Shown one piece after another: positions 35,551-44,425 of a DNA stretch of 47,784 nt (position 1 is its first letter; each line of letters begins with the position of its first letter). The notes below the pieces were generated by a model, which worked only from the letters and a program-made list of their open reading frames with translations, did no database searches and was not told the DNA's origin. This DNA is from Spirochaetaceae bacterium 4572_59. Lineage in GTDB: Bacteria > Spirochaetota > Spirochaetia > DSM-2461. Made by a program: the position numbers and the translations under genes. The stretch covers positions 1 through 47,784 of the forward strand of contig NBMC01000010.1 in the NCBI GenBank assembly GCA_002084805.1, written 5' to 3'.

Positions 35551-37005
35551 TTAAACCTCATATGTGGATGATGAGACATTCCCTCCGGTTCCGGTCCAGT
35601 TTGTATGGAAAAACTCTCCTCTGTTTTTATCGGTTCTTTCATAGCTATGGGCTCCAAAATAATCTCTTTGAGCCTGCAGAAGATTTGCTGGCAGTTTGGC
35701 GCTTCTGTACCCGTCAAAAAAAGCCAGTGCAGTTGAGAGTGTCGGAACAGGAATCCCCAGTTCTACTGCTGTTGCAATAACCTTTCTTAGAGAGCTCTGG
35801 GCTTTAACGAGAATCTCTCTGAAATAATCATCCATAATCAGGTTGGAAAGATCCGGATTCTTCTGATAGGCATCTTTGATTTTTCCAAGGAATGCCGAGC
35901 GGATAATACAGCCTCCTCTCCACATAAGGGCTATCGCTCCGTAGTTCAGCACCCAGTCGTTTACCTTTGCTGCTTCTTTCATAAGCATAAAACCCTGAGC
36001 ATAGGATATAATCTTTGAAAAAAGGAGAGCCTGTTCAAGCTGAGCGACAAACTCATCCCTGTTTCCTGAAAATTCTGCTTCAGGTCCGCTGATTTTTTTT
36101 GAAGCAGCGACTCTTTCATCCTTCAAGGCGGAAAGACAGCGGGAGAAGACCGATTCTCCAATGAGAGTAACAGGCATTCCAAGGTCAAGAGCACTGATTC
36201 CTGTCCATTTTCCCGTACCCTTCTGACCTGCTGTATCAAGAATCTTTTCTACAAGAGCTTCGCCATTCTCATCTCTGAAGCCCAGAATATCCCGGGTAAT
36301 CTCTATCAGATAAGAGTCGAGAGGGCCTTTGTTATAATTATCGAAGACCTCGTGCATCTCATCGTAGTTCATGCCGATTCCGTCGTGAAGGAGTTGATAG
36401 GCTTCGCTTATCAGCTGCATATCGCCGTATTCGATTCCGTTATGTACCATTTTTACATAGTGGCCGGCTCCGTCATTTCCCACCCAGTCGCAGCAGGCCT
36501 CACCATCTTCTGTTTTGGCGCTGATATCCTGAAAGATCTTTTTAACATGGGGCCAGGCTTCGGCATTTCCTCCGGGCATCATACTGGGACCGCGACGAGC
36601 GCCTTCTTCTCCTCCGGATACACCTGTTCCGATAAAGCGGATTCCCTTTTCAGCAAGGAATTTTGTTCTTCTGTTGGAATCAGGGAAGTGGCTGTTTCCA
36701 CCGTCTATAATAATGTCTCCTTCTTCCAGAAAAGGGAGGACTGTTTCAATAAAGCGGTCTACTACTTCTCCGGCCTTTACCATTAGCATGATACGCTTTG
36801 GTCTTTTCAGTTGAGAGACAAATTCTTCAATTGTTTCAGTTCCGATGACATTCTCGTTTCCTTTTGCAGGTCCTTCGATAAAATCTGTCATCTTTTTAGT
36901 GGTTCTGTTGAAAACCGCTACGCTATAGCCGTGATCCGCCATATTCAATACGAGGTTCTGCCCCATAACTGCTAAACCAATCAATCCGATATCTGCTTTT
37001 TCCAT
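35551..37005 (-). CDS. gnd: 6-phosphogluconate dehydrogenase, decarboxylating
   Basis: 484 residues. NADP-binding IGLIGLAVMGQNLVLNMADHG, the signature IDGGNSHFPDSNRRTKFLAE, GVSGGEEGARRGPSMMPGG (substrate site) and KMVHNGIEYGDMQLISEAY (catalytic Lys) are intact, and the C-terminal tail (THNWTGTGG region: TNWTGTGGN) is present. It oxidises 6-phosphogluconate to ribulose 5-phosphate and CO2, making NADPH. It is the first gene of the gnd-deoR-kinase operon, with AAGGAG before the ATG. Grouping with a sugar-acid kinase suggests a gluconate or hexuronate route. Confidence 0.94.
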   Translation of the reverse strand: MEKADIGLIGLAVMGQNLVLNMADHGYSVAVFNRTTKKMTDFIEGPAKGNENVIGTETIEEFVSQLKRPKRIMLMVKAGEVVDRFIETVLPFLEEGDIIIDGGNSHFPDSNRRTKFLAEKGIRFIGTGVSGGEEGARRGPSMMPGGNAEAWPHVKKIFQDISAKTEDGEACCDWVGNDGAGHYVKMVHNGIEYGDMQLISEAYQLLHDGIGMNYDEMHEVFDNYNKGPLDSYLIEITRDILGFRDENGEALVEKILDTAGQKGTGKWTGISALDLGMPVTLIGESVFSRCLSALKDERVAASKKISGPEAEFSGNRDEFVAQLEQALLFSKIISYAQGFMLMKEAAKVNDWVLNYGAIALMWRGGCIIRSAFLGKIKDAYQKNPDLSNLIMDDYFREILVKAQSSLRKVIATAVELGIPVPTLSTALAFFDGYRSAKLPANLLQAQRDYFGAHSYERTDKNRGEFFHTNWTGTGGNVSSSTYEV

Positions 37006-37102
37006 CTTCTACTCCTTGTCTATCTGCATGACCACAGCCCCAGGGCCGGATTTGCTATGTAATAAAATGCTTCACCATTTGCAATCTGAAAAACTGGAAA
37101 TA

Positions 37103-37126
37103 TTTCATATACTTTCATATTATGAA
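37103..37126. promoter_or_regulatory. repeated TTTCATAT and palindrome upstream of gnd
   Basis: TTTCATAT occurs at 37103-37110 and 37113-37120, one helical turn apart. The second copy is part of the perfect palindrome TTCATATTATGAA (37114-37126). This lies about 100 bases before gnd, between it and the broken SDR gene, and is a natural candidate for DeoR binding. Confidence 0.35.
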
Positions 37127-37264
37127 TTAAACCGTAACTTAAAATAATAGGACCAGCCCTTTTTGTAAAGAGGAAATGTTATATTTCAGATCGAAATAAG
37201 TAATCAAATGAAACATTCTTGATTTTTGAGCCTTTTCGAATTATTGTGATAAAGAAATAAACAT

Positions 37265-37840
37265 ATGGAAAAAGAGATCGTTCTTATTAGCGGTGGGACA
37301 GGAGCTATCGGCCTGACTTTTGCCAGGGCTCTTGTGGAATCGGGAAGACAAGTTGTAATTCTGGGAAGGGGGAGAACAAAACCTGTATCAGATGCTGTTG
37401 ATCAAGTTGAGTTTGAAAGAGGAAAGAAAAATCTGCTATACGGGTATCACTGTGATGTTTCTGATGAAAAGAGTATGTCTGAAACGCTGCATCAATATTT
37501 CTTCAATGGCTTCCTATCTCCCTTTGTCGGGTGTATGGGCCTACGACGCTTCCAAGGCGGCTGTTCTTAAGAGTTTGCTCCTCTGGGAATCCGAGTCAAT
37601 GGTATTGCTCCCGGTTTCTTTGTGGGGAACCAGAATAAGAAGCTCCTTTACGAGGATTATGAAAAGGGTATTCTGACAGCAAGAGGAAAGCAGATTATCA
37701 ACCATACCCCCTTCGGACGTTTCGGTAAACTGGAGGAGTTGAATGGAACTCTTCTGTATCTGGCAGATTCCAAAGCTTCAGGTTTTGTCTCCGGTGTTAC
37801 AATTCCTGTAGAAAAAGGTTTCAGCGTTCCTTCTAGTCAA
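37265..37840 (+). pseudogene. broken SDR, fructuronate reductase (UxuB/YjmF)-like
   Basis: The first frame starts at 37265 with an intact SDR nucleotide site (LISGGTGAIGLTFARALVES) and runs to about 37490. A shifted frame then gives INISSMASYLPLSGVWAYDASKAA (Ser, Tyr and Lys of the SDR active site). From about 37574 the first frame returns with FAPLGIRVNGIAPGFF, GKQIINHTPFGRFGKLEEL and VSGVTIPVEKGFS. The central part (about 60-70 residues with the NAG motif) and a helix after the YxxxK are deleted. The order HTPxGRFG and the GVxIPVxxGFS ending match D-mannonate oxidoreductases of the SDR type. The normal stop is lost and the frame runs into the convergent lipoprotein gene. Confidence 0.8.
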
Positions 37841-38549
37841 TCTTTTCCATCTGATACAGTTTATCCTGTGAATCGGATACGATATATAAACGGCCCTTCT
37901 TATCCACTGCAATCCCTTCGGGATCAGGAATATCCAACTGGTATCGGGCTTGCACACCCTCTTCCATATTTACAAGATATAGGGTTTTGGCTTCATCGCT
38001 GAGAATCCAGAATGCGTTTCTGCCTTTGTCATAAGTGATTCCCGAGTAATCCGGCGCAAAATCAAGGAGAAACTCTCTCTCCTTGTTTCCCTGATAATCG
38101 TAGATTTGCAAGAGACCGGGATTTTTTTCATTCACAAGAATAATCCGGGAGTTTCCCTCATTCAGGCAGATTCCTTCAGGGCCATTGTTTTCCGGAGATT
38201 GTATGTCAAGTTTGACTCTCTTCTGTTCTTCTCCCTGACTGTCCAGGATGATCAGTTCTTTGTAAAATTCATCGACAACATAGAAGTCGCGGTCACTTGA
38301 AACGGCAATTCCCTCCAGGTCATAGGCGTCTATTTCTATTTTATCCAGAACTTTGCCTTTGCTACTGATGTTGTAAAGGGTAGAGCTTTCATCACTGACG
38401 GTCCAGAAGCTATCACTGCTCTGATCGTATGTCAGGCCGGAAGGTTCTCTGACTTTCAGGGAATAGTCTTTTTTTATTTTCAGTTCTTCTGCATTGCTAC
38501 AGGAAACGAGGCTGATTAGCAGAATTATATTTAATATTCGAGCTTTCAT
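37833..38549 (-). CDS. SdiA-regulated-type beta-propeller lipoprotein
   Basis: 238 residues. Lipobox LVSC (Cys17) after a short hydrophobic signal. The rest is a repeated propeller pattern: PSGLTYDQSSDSFWTVSDES, LEGIAVSSDRDFYVVDE, PEGICLNEGNSRIILVNEKN, YSGITYDKGRNAFWILSDEA and PEGIAVDKKGRLYIVSDSQD, five blades with a P/L-x-G-I start. This is the SdiA-regulated domain, which resembles the NHL/SMP-30 group. It is probably anchored in the envelope; the ligand is unknown. GGAGAAAA precedes the ATG, and a 12-base A-tract lies upstream at about 38577-38588. Confidence 0.85.
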   Translation of the reverse strand: MKARILNIILLISLVSCSNAEELKIKKDYSLKVREPSGLTYDQSSDSFWTVSDESSTLYNISSKGKVLDKIEIDAYDLEGIAVSSDRDFYVVDEFYKELIILDSQGEEQKRVKLDIQSPENNGPEGICLNEGNSRIILVNEKNPGLLQIYDYQGNKEREFLLDFAPDYSGITYDKGRNAFWILSDEAKTLYLVNMEEGVQARYQLDIPDPEGIAVDKKGRLYIVSDSQDKLYQMEKID

Positions 38550-38589
38550 ATTTTCTCCAACGAAGATGCTATACTAAAAAAAAAAAATC

Positions 38590-38905
38590 CTCAATGGCTT
38601 TATCATAGGGGAAAGCAATTCTCAATTTGAAATATAAATCTGCCCTTTAAATGAGAAGCATCTTTTCTTGAGACCTATCCCACGGGTTTTATAGAATTTA
38701 AGAAAAAGTTTTTCAGTGAAATTGGGACAAACTTTAAACACATCATTAATCTTCCGCATCTTTTTATCCATCGGGATCTTTCAACTCAAGTCCATTTATC
38801 ATAAATATAAGAAGTTGATCCCAGTTCCCGAAATACATATAAGTTGTTAATGCTTCAATATCAATAAAAAACTTTCTCCTTGTTGGAAGTGATTTTCTCA
38901 GAAAA
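38590..38905. other. gap without recognisable gene
   Basis: A+T-rich sequence between the lipoprotein promoter region and the TRAP relic. I see no ORF with family resemblance, no tRNA and no clear hairpin with a T-tract. It is probably eroded DNA of the TRAP transporter locus. Confidence 0.5.
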
Positions 38906-38908
38906 AAC

Positions 38909-39113
38909 GATAGAGGTCATGAAACTGGTGGCAACAATTTGTATCATGGGTTTTTCACTGTTGTTATCGTTGTTGTCGGAGTTGTGGGAGGTGTATTTAC
39001 AGCGACTGAATCGGCTGCTATTGCGGTTGTATATGCTTTTTGTACTGATTGTTGTGACTTATATCCCAGCTGCTGTAATGGCTGTTCCCAATCTGATTAT
39101 GCCAACGAGGTAA
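38909..39113 (+). pseudogene. relic of TRAP transporter large permease (DctM)
   Basis: Frame 2 (to about 39045) reads VVGVVGGVFTATESAAIAVVYAF, the hallmark GGxFTxTEAAAxAVVYA segment of DctM/SiaM permeases. Frame 3 then reads LFVLIVVTYIPAAVMAVPNL up to the TAA at 39111-39113, which matches the extreme C-terminus of the same family. About 170 residues between are missing and the 5' part is absent. TRAP carriers import sugar acids and often accompany uxuB and kdgK, which fits the neighbourhood. Confidence 0.75.
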
Positions 39114-39164
39114 AAAAGTTGGGGATCAATTGTTGTTGATGGAGCAGTATGCATATAGACTGAT

Positions 39165-40535
39165 TCAGGCGGATCGTTCGGCTAAGAGCCTTTCGGACTT
39201 CCGGATCTTTCTATGTATCTGAAACGTCAGGGCAATGGTGAGCAGCAGGGTTAGACCATCGGCTAGGGGTTGAGCCATCAGTATCCCGGTCAGACCTTTC
39301 TGACTGGATAATATCAGCAGGGCCGGTATCAGGAAAAGCCCCTGTCGGGAAAGAGAGAGTACCATTGCTTCGCCGGCATATCCCAGGGCCTGGCAGAGAC
39401 CGTTGTAGCTGATGATAAATCCCATAAAAGGAAAAAACAGGCTATAGAACTTCAGTCCCCGGGTGGCGATGGCAATCACTTGAGGGTCTCTGCTGAATAC
39501 TCCGATTATTATCCCGCTGCCGAAGAAGAAGAGGGTTGAAATGGTCAGAGAGAAGATAGAACTCCATTTGAGAGAGACGCGGATGGCTTCCTTGAGACGG
39601 GAGAACAGTCCGGCTCCGAAGTTGTAGCCAGCCAGGGGTTGAAATCCCTGGTTGTATCCGAACATCACATACAGGGGGAGAGAGAATACCCTGGTTATTA
39701 TTCCCATGGCTGCTACGGCAGCATCTCCATAGAGAGCGGCACAGACATTGACCATTCCCATGGCGATACTGACCAGAGCCTGTCGAATCAGAGTAGGAAA
39801 ACCAATTTTCATGATTTCTCCATAAATAATTTTTGAGGGTTTAAAGTTCCTCCGTTTGATACGGAGGAGGCTTTTCTTTCGCAGAAAATAACTGAACAGA
39901 ACGGCAAAAGAAATTATCTGGGCCAGTACCGTTGCCTGGGCGGCTCCAGCTACTCCCTGGTGCAGAAGAAAAATAAATATGGGGTCAAGGATGATATTGG
40001 CCAGGGCGGCAATACTCATCCCTATCATGCTGATCCGGGCGCTTCCCTCCGCCCTGAGAAGATTATTCATGCACATGTTGAGCATGGTGAACATCGCGCC
40101 CATGATAAGTACCCGTGAATATTCCCTTGCCAGGGGTAAGATAGAATCCGAAGCTCCCAGAAGGATGAGAATTTCATCCAGAAACAGTAGTCCTGTCAGA
40201 GAGACAAGTAATGCGGTCAAAGCGGATGTCACAAAGGCGACCGTTGCCGTCTGATTGGCCTGTTCTCGCTTGTTCTGTCCCAACAGACGTGAGACATAGG
40301 ATGCCGCTCCCACCCCAAAGGTCAATCCCATAGCGCCTATGAACATGAAAAGGGGAAAGGCAATAGCCGTCGCCCCTATGGCGGAGGTTCCGATTATTCC
40401 GAGAAAAAACGTATCAATAACCAGCAGGACAGCATTGACAAGCATTCCGATGATAGCGGGGATACCCAGGGAAAGAAGTGCTTTGGGTATCTTCTCCTTT
40501 CCTAATATATGCAGTCTACTGTCACCTTTGTTCAT
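39165..40535 (-). CDS. MATE family efflux transporter
   Basis: 456 residues, about 12 transmembrane helices in two related halves. Landmarks are LGIPAIIGMLVNAVLLVIDT, the first-half segment GVGAASYVSRLLGQNKREQA and the second-half FGYNQGFQPLAGYNFGAG, typical of NorM/DinF-type Na+ or H+ coupled drug exporters. The ATG at 40535 has GAGGAG upstream; a TTG at 40550 is less likely. The start lies within a dozen bases of the TetR stop, so the two are one operon and the TetR protein probably controls the pump. Confidence 0.9.
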   Translation of the reverse strand: MNKGDSRLHILGKEKIPKALLSLGIPAIIGMLVNAVLLVIDTFFLGIIGTSAIGATAIAFPLFMFIGAMGLTFGVGAASYVSRLLGQNKREQANQTATVAFVTSALTALLVSLTGLLFLDEILILLGASDSILPLAREYSRVLIMGAMFTMLNMCMNNLLRAEGSARISMIGMSIAALANIILDPIFIFLLHQGVAGAAQATVLAQIISFAVLFSYFLRKKSLLRIKRRNFKPSKIIYGEIMKIGFPTLIRQALVSIAMGMVNVCAALYGDAAVAAMGIITRVFSLPLYVMFGYNQGFQPLAGYNFGAGLFSRLKEAIRVSLKWSSIFSLTISTLFFFGSGIIIGVFSRDPQVIAIATRGLKFYSLFFPFMGFIISYNGLCQALGYAGEAMVLSLSRQGLFLIPALLILSSQKGLTGILMAQPLADGLTLLLTIALTFQIHRKIRKSERLLAERSA

Positions 40536-41091
40536 TCGGATTCTCCTCAAGCCAGAATTGGATGGTTTTTTTTATAAAAATCAGGTAGTCTTCCAGTTCG
40601 GCCCTGTTATAGCGGACCAGTTGGGGAAGCTGAAAAACAGCCATAAGAACGCATCTCCTCAGGCATGATGTTTCTCCTTTGTATGAAAAAATACTCTGTA
40701 GGATATCTGAAAAGGGTTCCATTATGCATTTGTCAATAATAGCTTTCTGTTCTTCTCCGCCGATCTGGAGATACTGAAGCTGTTGTCCCAATCCTCGCCT
40801 GTGGCTAACATCAAGTGCAAGGGTTCTTAGAATAGCGCAGAGCTTCTCATCCCGGCAAGCGGGACCATTGCTGATGCCTTTTAGACTGTAGAATGTGTTT
40901 TCCCAGCTATTAGTCAAAACTGCCAGGTAAAGGTCTCCCTTACTTCTGTAGTAATTGTAAAGAGTGCCGACGGCGATTCCGAGTTCTTCCGCCAGGCTTC
41001 TCATATCCACCTGTTCAAATCCTTTTTCGATAAAGGCCTCCTCAGCTTTTATCAGGATCCTGTTTTTTAAATTTTCTATTATTTTAGGCAT
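40522..41091 (-). CDS. TetR-family transcriptional regulator
   Basis: 189 residues. The N-terminal HTH NRILIKAEEAFIEKGFEQVD and LAEELGIAVGTLYNYYRSKG is classic TetR. The C-terminal half is variable and helical (ligand domain). The gene precedes and overlaps the MATE gene. A perfect inverted repeat with a good promoter lies just upstream, which indicates autoregulation. Confidence 0.92.
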   Translation of the reverse strand: MPKIIENLKNRILIKAEEAFIEKGFEQVDMRSLAEELGIAVGTLYNYYRSKGDLYLAVLTNSWENTFYSLKGISNGPACRDEKLCAILRTLALDVSHRRGLGQQLQYLQIGGEEQKAIIDKCIMEPFSDILQSIFSYKGETSCLRRCVLMAVFQLPQLVRYNRAELEDYLIFIKKTIQFWLEENPNEQR

Positions 41092-41101
41092 TCAATCCTC
41101 T

Positions 41102-41120
41102 TTATGAACAATGTTCATAA
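41102..41120. promoter_or_regulatory. TetR-type operator TTATGAAC-AAT-GTTCATAA
   Basis: Perfect 8-bp arms with a 3-base spacer, directly downstream of the -10 of the tetR promoter and about 10 bases before its ATG. The size and place are those of an autorepressor site for the adjacent TetR protein. Confidence 0.7.
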
Positions 41121-41148
41121 AGATATCAGAATAGACTGACCAGGTCAA
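41120..41148 (-). promoter_or_regulatory. promoter of the tetR-MATE operon
   Basis: On the minus strand TTGACC (41148-41143), 17-base spacer, TATCTT (41125-41120). The inverted repeat at 41102-41120 begins at the end of the -10 and would cover the transcription start. Confidence 0.65.
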
Positions 41149-41327
41149 GTTTTTCCTCAGGGAGAAGACATGAGGATCTTATGGCTCTGTTATGCATTTT
41201 CTGCATGGGAATATTGTCGAATAATCAATCATTACAAAAATGATAATAAATGTTGATTTCTTCCAGATAGCTTAGTATTTTGAGATTAATAAGATAATTT
41301 TATACTGATTTTCTGAGGAGGTACACT

Positions 41328-43553
41328 GTGAAACAGTGGATAGGATATAATAGCGGTGCCTGGCAATATAAAATTGATGTCAGAGACTTTGTTCAAAAGA
41401 ATTTGATTTCATACGAAGGGGATGAGGGCTTTCTTGCCGGATCTACCGAACGGACCAGGACCCTTTGGCAAAAAATTTCCCATCTTATGGAAGAGGAACG
41501 TGATAAGGGTATTTTGGATGTGGAAACAGCAGTCCCATCTTCTGTAACTTCCTATAAAGCGGGATATATCGATAAGGATCTGGAAACCATAGTGGGGCTT
41601 CAGACGGATAAACCACTAAAACGGGGGATCATGCCAAAGGGGGGACTCCGGGTTGTGGATAGTGCTCTGGAATCCTATGGCTATACCCTTGATGATAAGG
41701 TTAAGGATATTTACGGGAAGTATCGGAAAACCCATAATGACGGTGTGTTCAGTGCTTATACGGATGAAATGCTCCGGGCGCGGAAATCGGGGATCATGAC
41801 CGGTCTTCCTGATGCCTATGGAAGAGGGAGAATTATCGGTGACTACCGCCGGGTCGCTCTCTACGGTGTCGATCGCCTGATTGAGGATAAGAAGAAAGAC
41901 AAAGATCTTTTCGATACATCCTCTATTACAGAAGAGCATATTCAAAATCGTGAAGAGATAACAGAGCAGATTAAGAGCCTGAATGATCTGAAAACTATGG
42001 GGACCTTTTATGGTTTTGATCTTTCAATACCGGCTGCTAACGCTCAGGAAGCCATACAGTGGACCTACTTTGCCTATCTGGCGGCTATTAAGGATCAGGA
42101 CGGGGCGGCCATGTCCATTGGCCGGACAGCTACTTTTCTGGATGTTTATATCCAACGGGATCTGGAGAAGGATCTGATAACAGAAGAGCAGGCTCAGGAG
42201 TATATTGACCATTTTGTAATGAAGCTCAGGATGGTTCGCTTTCTCCGGACTCCCGCCTACAATGAGCTGTTTTCGGGAGATCCTACATGGGTTACCGAAG
42301 CGCTCGGCGGGATCGGTGTAGATGGTCGTTCTCTGGTGAGCAGAACAACCTTTCGTTTTCTTCATACTCTTGAAACACTGGGATCTGCTCCAGAGCCCAA
42401 TCTGACTGTGTTATGGACACCCCGGTTGCCACAGGGCTTTAAGGACTACTGCAGCCGTCTTTCTATTGAAACATCGGCCATTCAGTATGAAAATGATTGT
42501 CTTATGAGAACCTCCTTCGGCGATGATTACGGGATTGCCTGTTGTGTTTCTGCTATGAAACTTGGAAAGCAGATGCAGTTTTTCGGTGCCAGGGTCAATA
42601 TTGCAAAAGCTCTTCTCTATGCTATCAACGGTGGAGTAGATGAGAAAAGTACTGTGCAGGTAAGCACTCCCTTTCTTCCCATCAGAAGTGAGTATCTTGA
42701 ATATGATGAGGTAAAGGACCGTTTCGATACGATACTGGATTGGTTGGCAGAACTGTATATAAAAACCTTGAATGTTATCCACTATATGCACGATAAATAC
42801 AGCTATGAATCTCTGCAGATGGCTCTTCATGACCGGGAGGTCCATCGCACCATGGCCTGCGGTATTGCCGGACTCTCTGTGGCGGCCGACTCCCTTTCCG
42901 CCATAAAATACAGCCGGGTAAAAGTCATTCGTAATGAGGACGGCCTGGCCGTAGACTACGAAGTGGAAGGTGAATATCCGGCCTATGGTAATAACGATGA
43001 CAGGGTTGATCAGATTGCGGTAGACCTGGTGGAATCCTTTATGAACCGGCTGAGAAAGCAGCAGACTTACCGGAAAGCGGAAGTCACACAATCTGTTCTG
43101 ACCATTACGTCCAATGTGGTTTATGGTAAGAAGACGGGATCTACCCCGGACGGACGGAAAGCGGGAGCCCCGTTTGGACCAGGTGCTAATCCAATTCATG
43201 GGAGGGATACAAAGGGTGCCCTGGCAGCTTTTGCCTCTGTGTCTAAACTTCCCTATGAACATGCTATTGACGGTATATCCTATACTTTTTCTATTATTCC
43301 TCAGGCCCTGGGAAAATCATTGACGGAACAGCTGAAGAACTTGAATAACCTGATGGACGGGTACTTTCTGGCCGGTGGACACCATGTGAATATCAATGTT
43401 TTGAACAGGGACACTCTGATGGATGCCATGGATCATCCAGAGAACTATCCTCAATTGACCATCCGTGTTTCCGGATATGCTGTAAATTTTACCAAGCTGA
43501 CCCGGGAACAGCAGGAGGATGTTATCTCGCGGACTTTTCACACCATTCTATAG
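41328..43553 (+). CDS. pflB: pyruvate formate-lyase
   Basis: 741 residues. The active-site cysteine pair is C405-C406 ([14 protein letters not shown]). The glycyl radical is G716 in [19 protein letters not shown]. Start: GTG at 41328 with GAGGAGG upstream. The enzyme splits pyruvate with CoA to acetyl-CoA and formate under anaerobic conditions and is destroyed by oxygen. The CC pair and RVSGYAV motif indicate true PFL rather than glycerol or choline lyases. The activating enzyme gene follows 13 bases later. The upstream region (41150-41327) is A+T-rich; no recognised FNR or Rex site was found. Confidence 0.95.
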   Translation: MKQWIGYNSGAWQYKIDVRDFVQKNLISYEGDEGFLAGSTERTRTLWQKISHLMEEERDKGILDVETAVPSSVTSYKAGYIDKDLETIVGLQTDKPLKRGIMPKGGLRVVDSALESYGYTLDDKVKDIYGKYRKTHNDGVFSAYTDEMLRARKSGIMTGLPDAYGRGRIIGDYRRVALYGVDRLIEDKKKDKDLFDTSSITEEHIQNREEITEQIKSLNDLKTMGTFYGFDLSIPAANAQEAIQWTYFAYLAAIKDQDGAAMSIGRTATFLDVYIQRDLEKDLITEEQAQEYIDHFVMKLRMVRFLRTPAYNELFSGDPTWVTEALGGIGVDGRSLVSRTTFRFLHTLETLGSAPEPNLTVLWTPRLPQGFKDYCSRLSIETSAIQYENDCLMRTSFGDDYGIACCVSAMKLGKQMQFFGARVNIAKALLYAINGGVDEKSTVQVSTPFLPIRSEYLEYDEVKDRFDTILDWLAELYIKTLNVIHYMHDKYSYESLQMALHDREVHRTMACGIAGLSVAADSLSAIKYSRVKVIRNEDGLAVDYEVEGEYPAYGNNDDRVDQIAVDLVESFMNRLRKQQTYRKAEVTQSVLTITSNVVYGKKTGSTPDGRKAGAPFGPGANPIHGRDTKGALAAFASVSKLPYEHAIDGISYTFSIIPQALGKSLTEQLKNLNNLMDGYFLAGGHHVNINVLNRDTLMDAMDHPENYPQLTIRVSGYAVNFTKLTREQQEDVISRTFHTIL

Positions 43554-43566
43554 AGAGAGGTAAATT

Positions 43567-44310
43567 ATGAACGATGCTGTATTAGGCAGAGTTCACTCAT
43601 TCGAAAGCTGCGGTATGGTGGATGGCCCGGGAATACGCTTTGTTGTGTTCCTTCAGGGCTGTCCGCTGCGCTGCCTCTTTTGTCATAACCCTGATAGCTG
43701 GAAAGGCTCCGGGGGACAGCAGATGAGTGCGATTGATGTGGTGAATGAAGCTGGAAAATATAAGACCTGGATGCAGACCTCCGGCGGAGGAATTACCTTA
43801 AGTGGTGGTGAGCCTCTGGCTCAAGTGGATTTTACTTTAGATATTATTCGGAAAGCCCACAGAAAGAATATTCATGTAGCACTGGATACTTCGGGCTATG
43901 GGAAATTGGAACGGATCAGACCCTGTCTGGATGAGGCCGATCTTATCCTTCTGGATATAAAAACGGTCAATCCCTTTCTTCATAAATCTCTGACCGGAGT
44001 GGACGCTTCCACTCCCCGGGAAACCCTGGAATATCTGAAAAAGATAGGAAAACCCCTCTGGATCCGGCATGTCCTGGTTCCGGGACTGACAGATAAACCA
44101 TCCGATCTGGAAGATCTTCTACAGCTTTTAAAGACGCTTCCTGATCTGAAGCGGTTTGATCTTCTACCTTTCCATAAAATGGGAGAGGAAAAGTGGGAAT
44201 CGGAAGGCCTGGAATATAAGCTGAAAGAAACACCGGCTCCGAACCCTGATTTTATTGAGGCAGTGAAAGTTCGATTCAGACAGGAAGGCATTCCCATGGG
44301 AGAAGATTGA
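43567..44310 (+). CDS. pflA: pyruvate formate-lyase activating enzyme (radical SAM)
   Basis: 247 residues. The radical SAM cluster motif is CPLRCLFCHNPDSW (CxxxCxxC) following VDGPGIRFVVFLQG. SGGEPLAQVDF (GGE motif) and the later DTSGYG and HVLVPGLTD segments match PflA. It installs the glycyl radical on PflB using SAM and an electron donor such as flavodoxin. AGAGAGG precedes the ATG. Confidence 0.94.
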   Translation: MNDAVLGRVHSFESCGMVDGPGIRFVVFLQGCPLRCLFCHNPDSWKGSGGQQMSAIDVVNEAGKYKTWMQTSGGGITLSGGEPLAQVDFTLDIIRKAHRKNIHVALDTSGYGKLERIRPCLDEADLILLDIKTVNPFLHKSLTGVDASTPRETLEYLKKIGKPLWIRHVLVPGLTDKPSDLEDLLQLLKTLPDLKRFDLLPFHKMGEEKWESEGLEYKLKETPAPNPDFIEAVKVRFRQEGIPMGED

Positions 44311-44353
44311 GTCTATGGCCAGGGATATCTTTGTACAGGATCTGTTGTTCTCC

Positions 44354-44387
44354 TTGTATTATTAGACTGGCTCTTGTAATAATACAA
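44354..44387. repeat. perfect 11-bp inverted repeat between pflA and the dgc relic
   Basis: TTGTATTATTA (44354-44364) and TAATAATACAA (44377-44387) with a 12-base spacer. There is no following T-run, so it is a poor terminator. It may be an operator, an mRNA hairpin, or the end of a lost element. Confidence 0.5.
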
Positions 44388-44425
44388 TCCTGGAACCAGG
44401 CTGTGATTTCTCTCTGATTTATTTT

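Noticed and set aside
38611..38627. AAAGCAATTCTCAAT shared with about 47085-47099
   Set aside because: A single 15-base match is about what chance gives in a window of this size, and the flanks do not extend it.
41150..41327. FNR or Rex site upstream of pflB
   Set aside because: No TTGAT-N4-ATCAA or TTGTTAA-type palindrome of acceptable quality was found.
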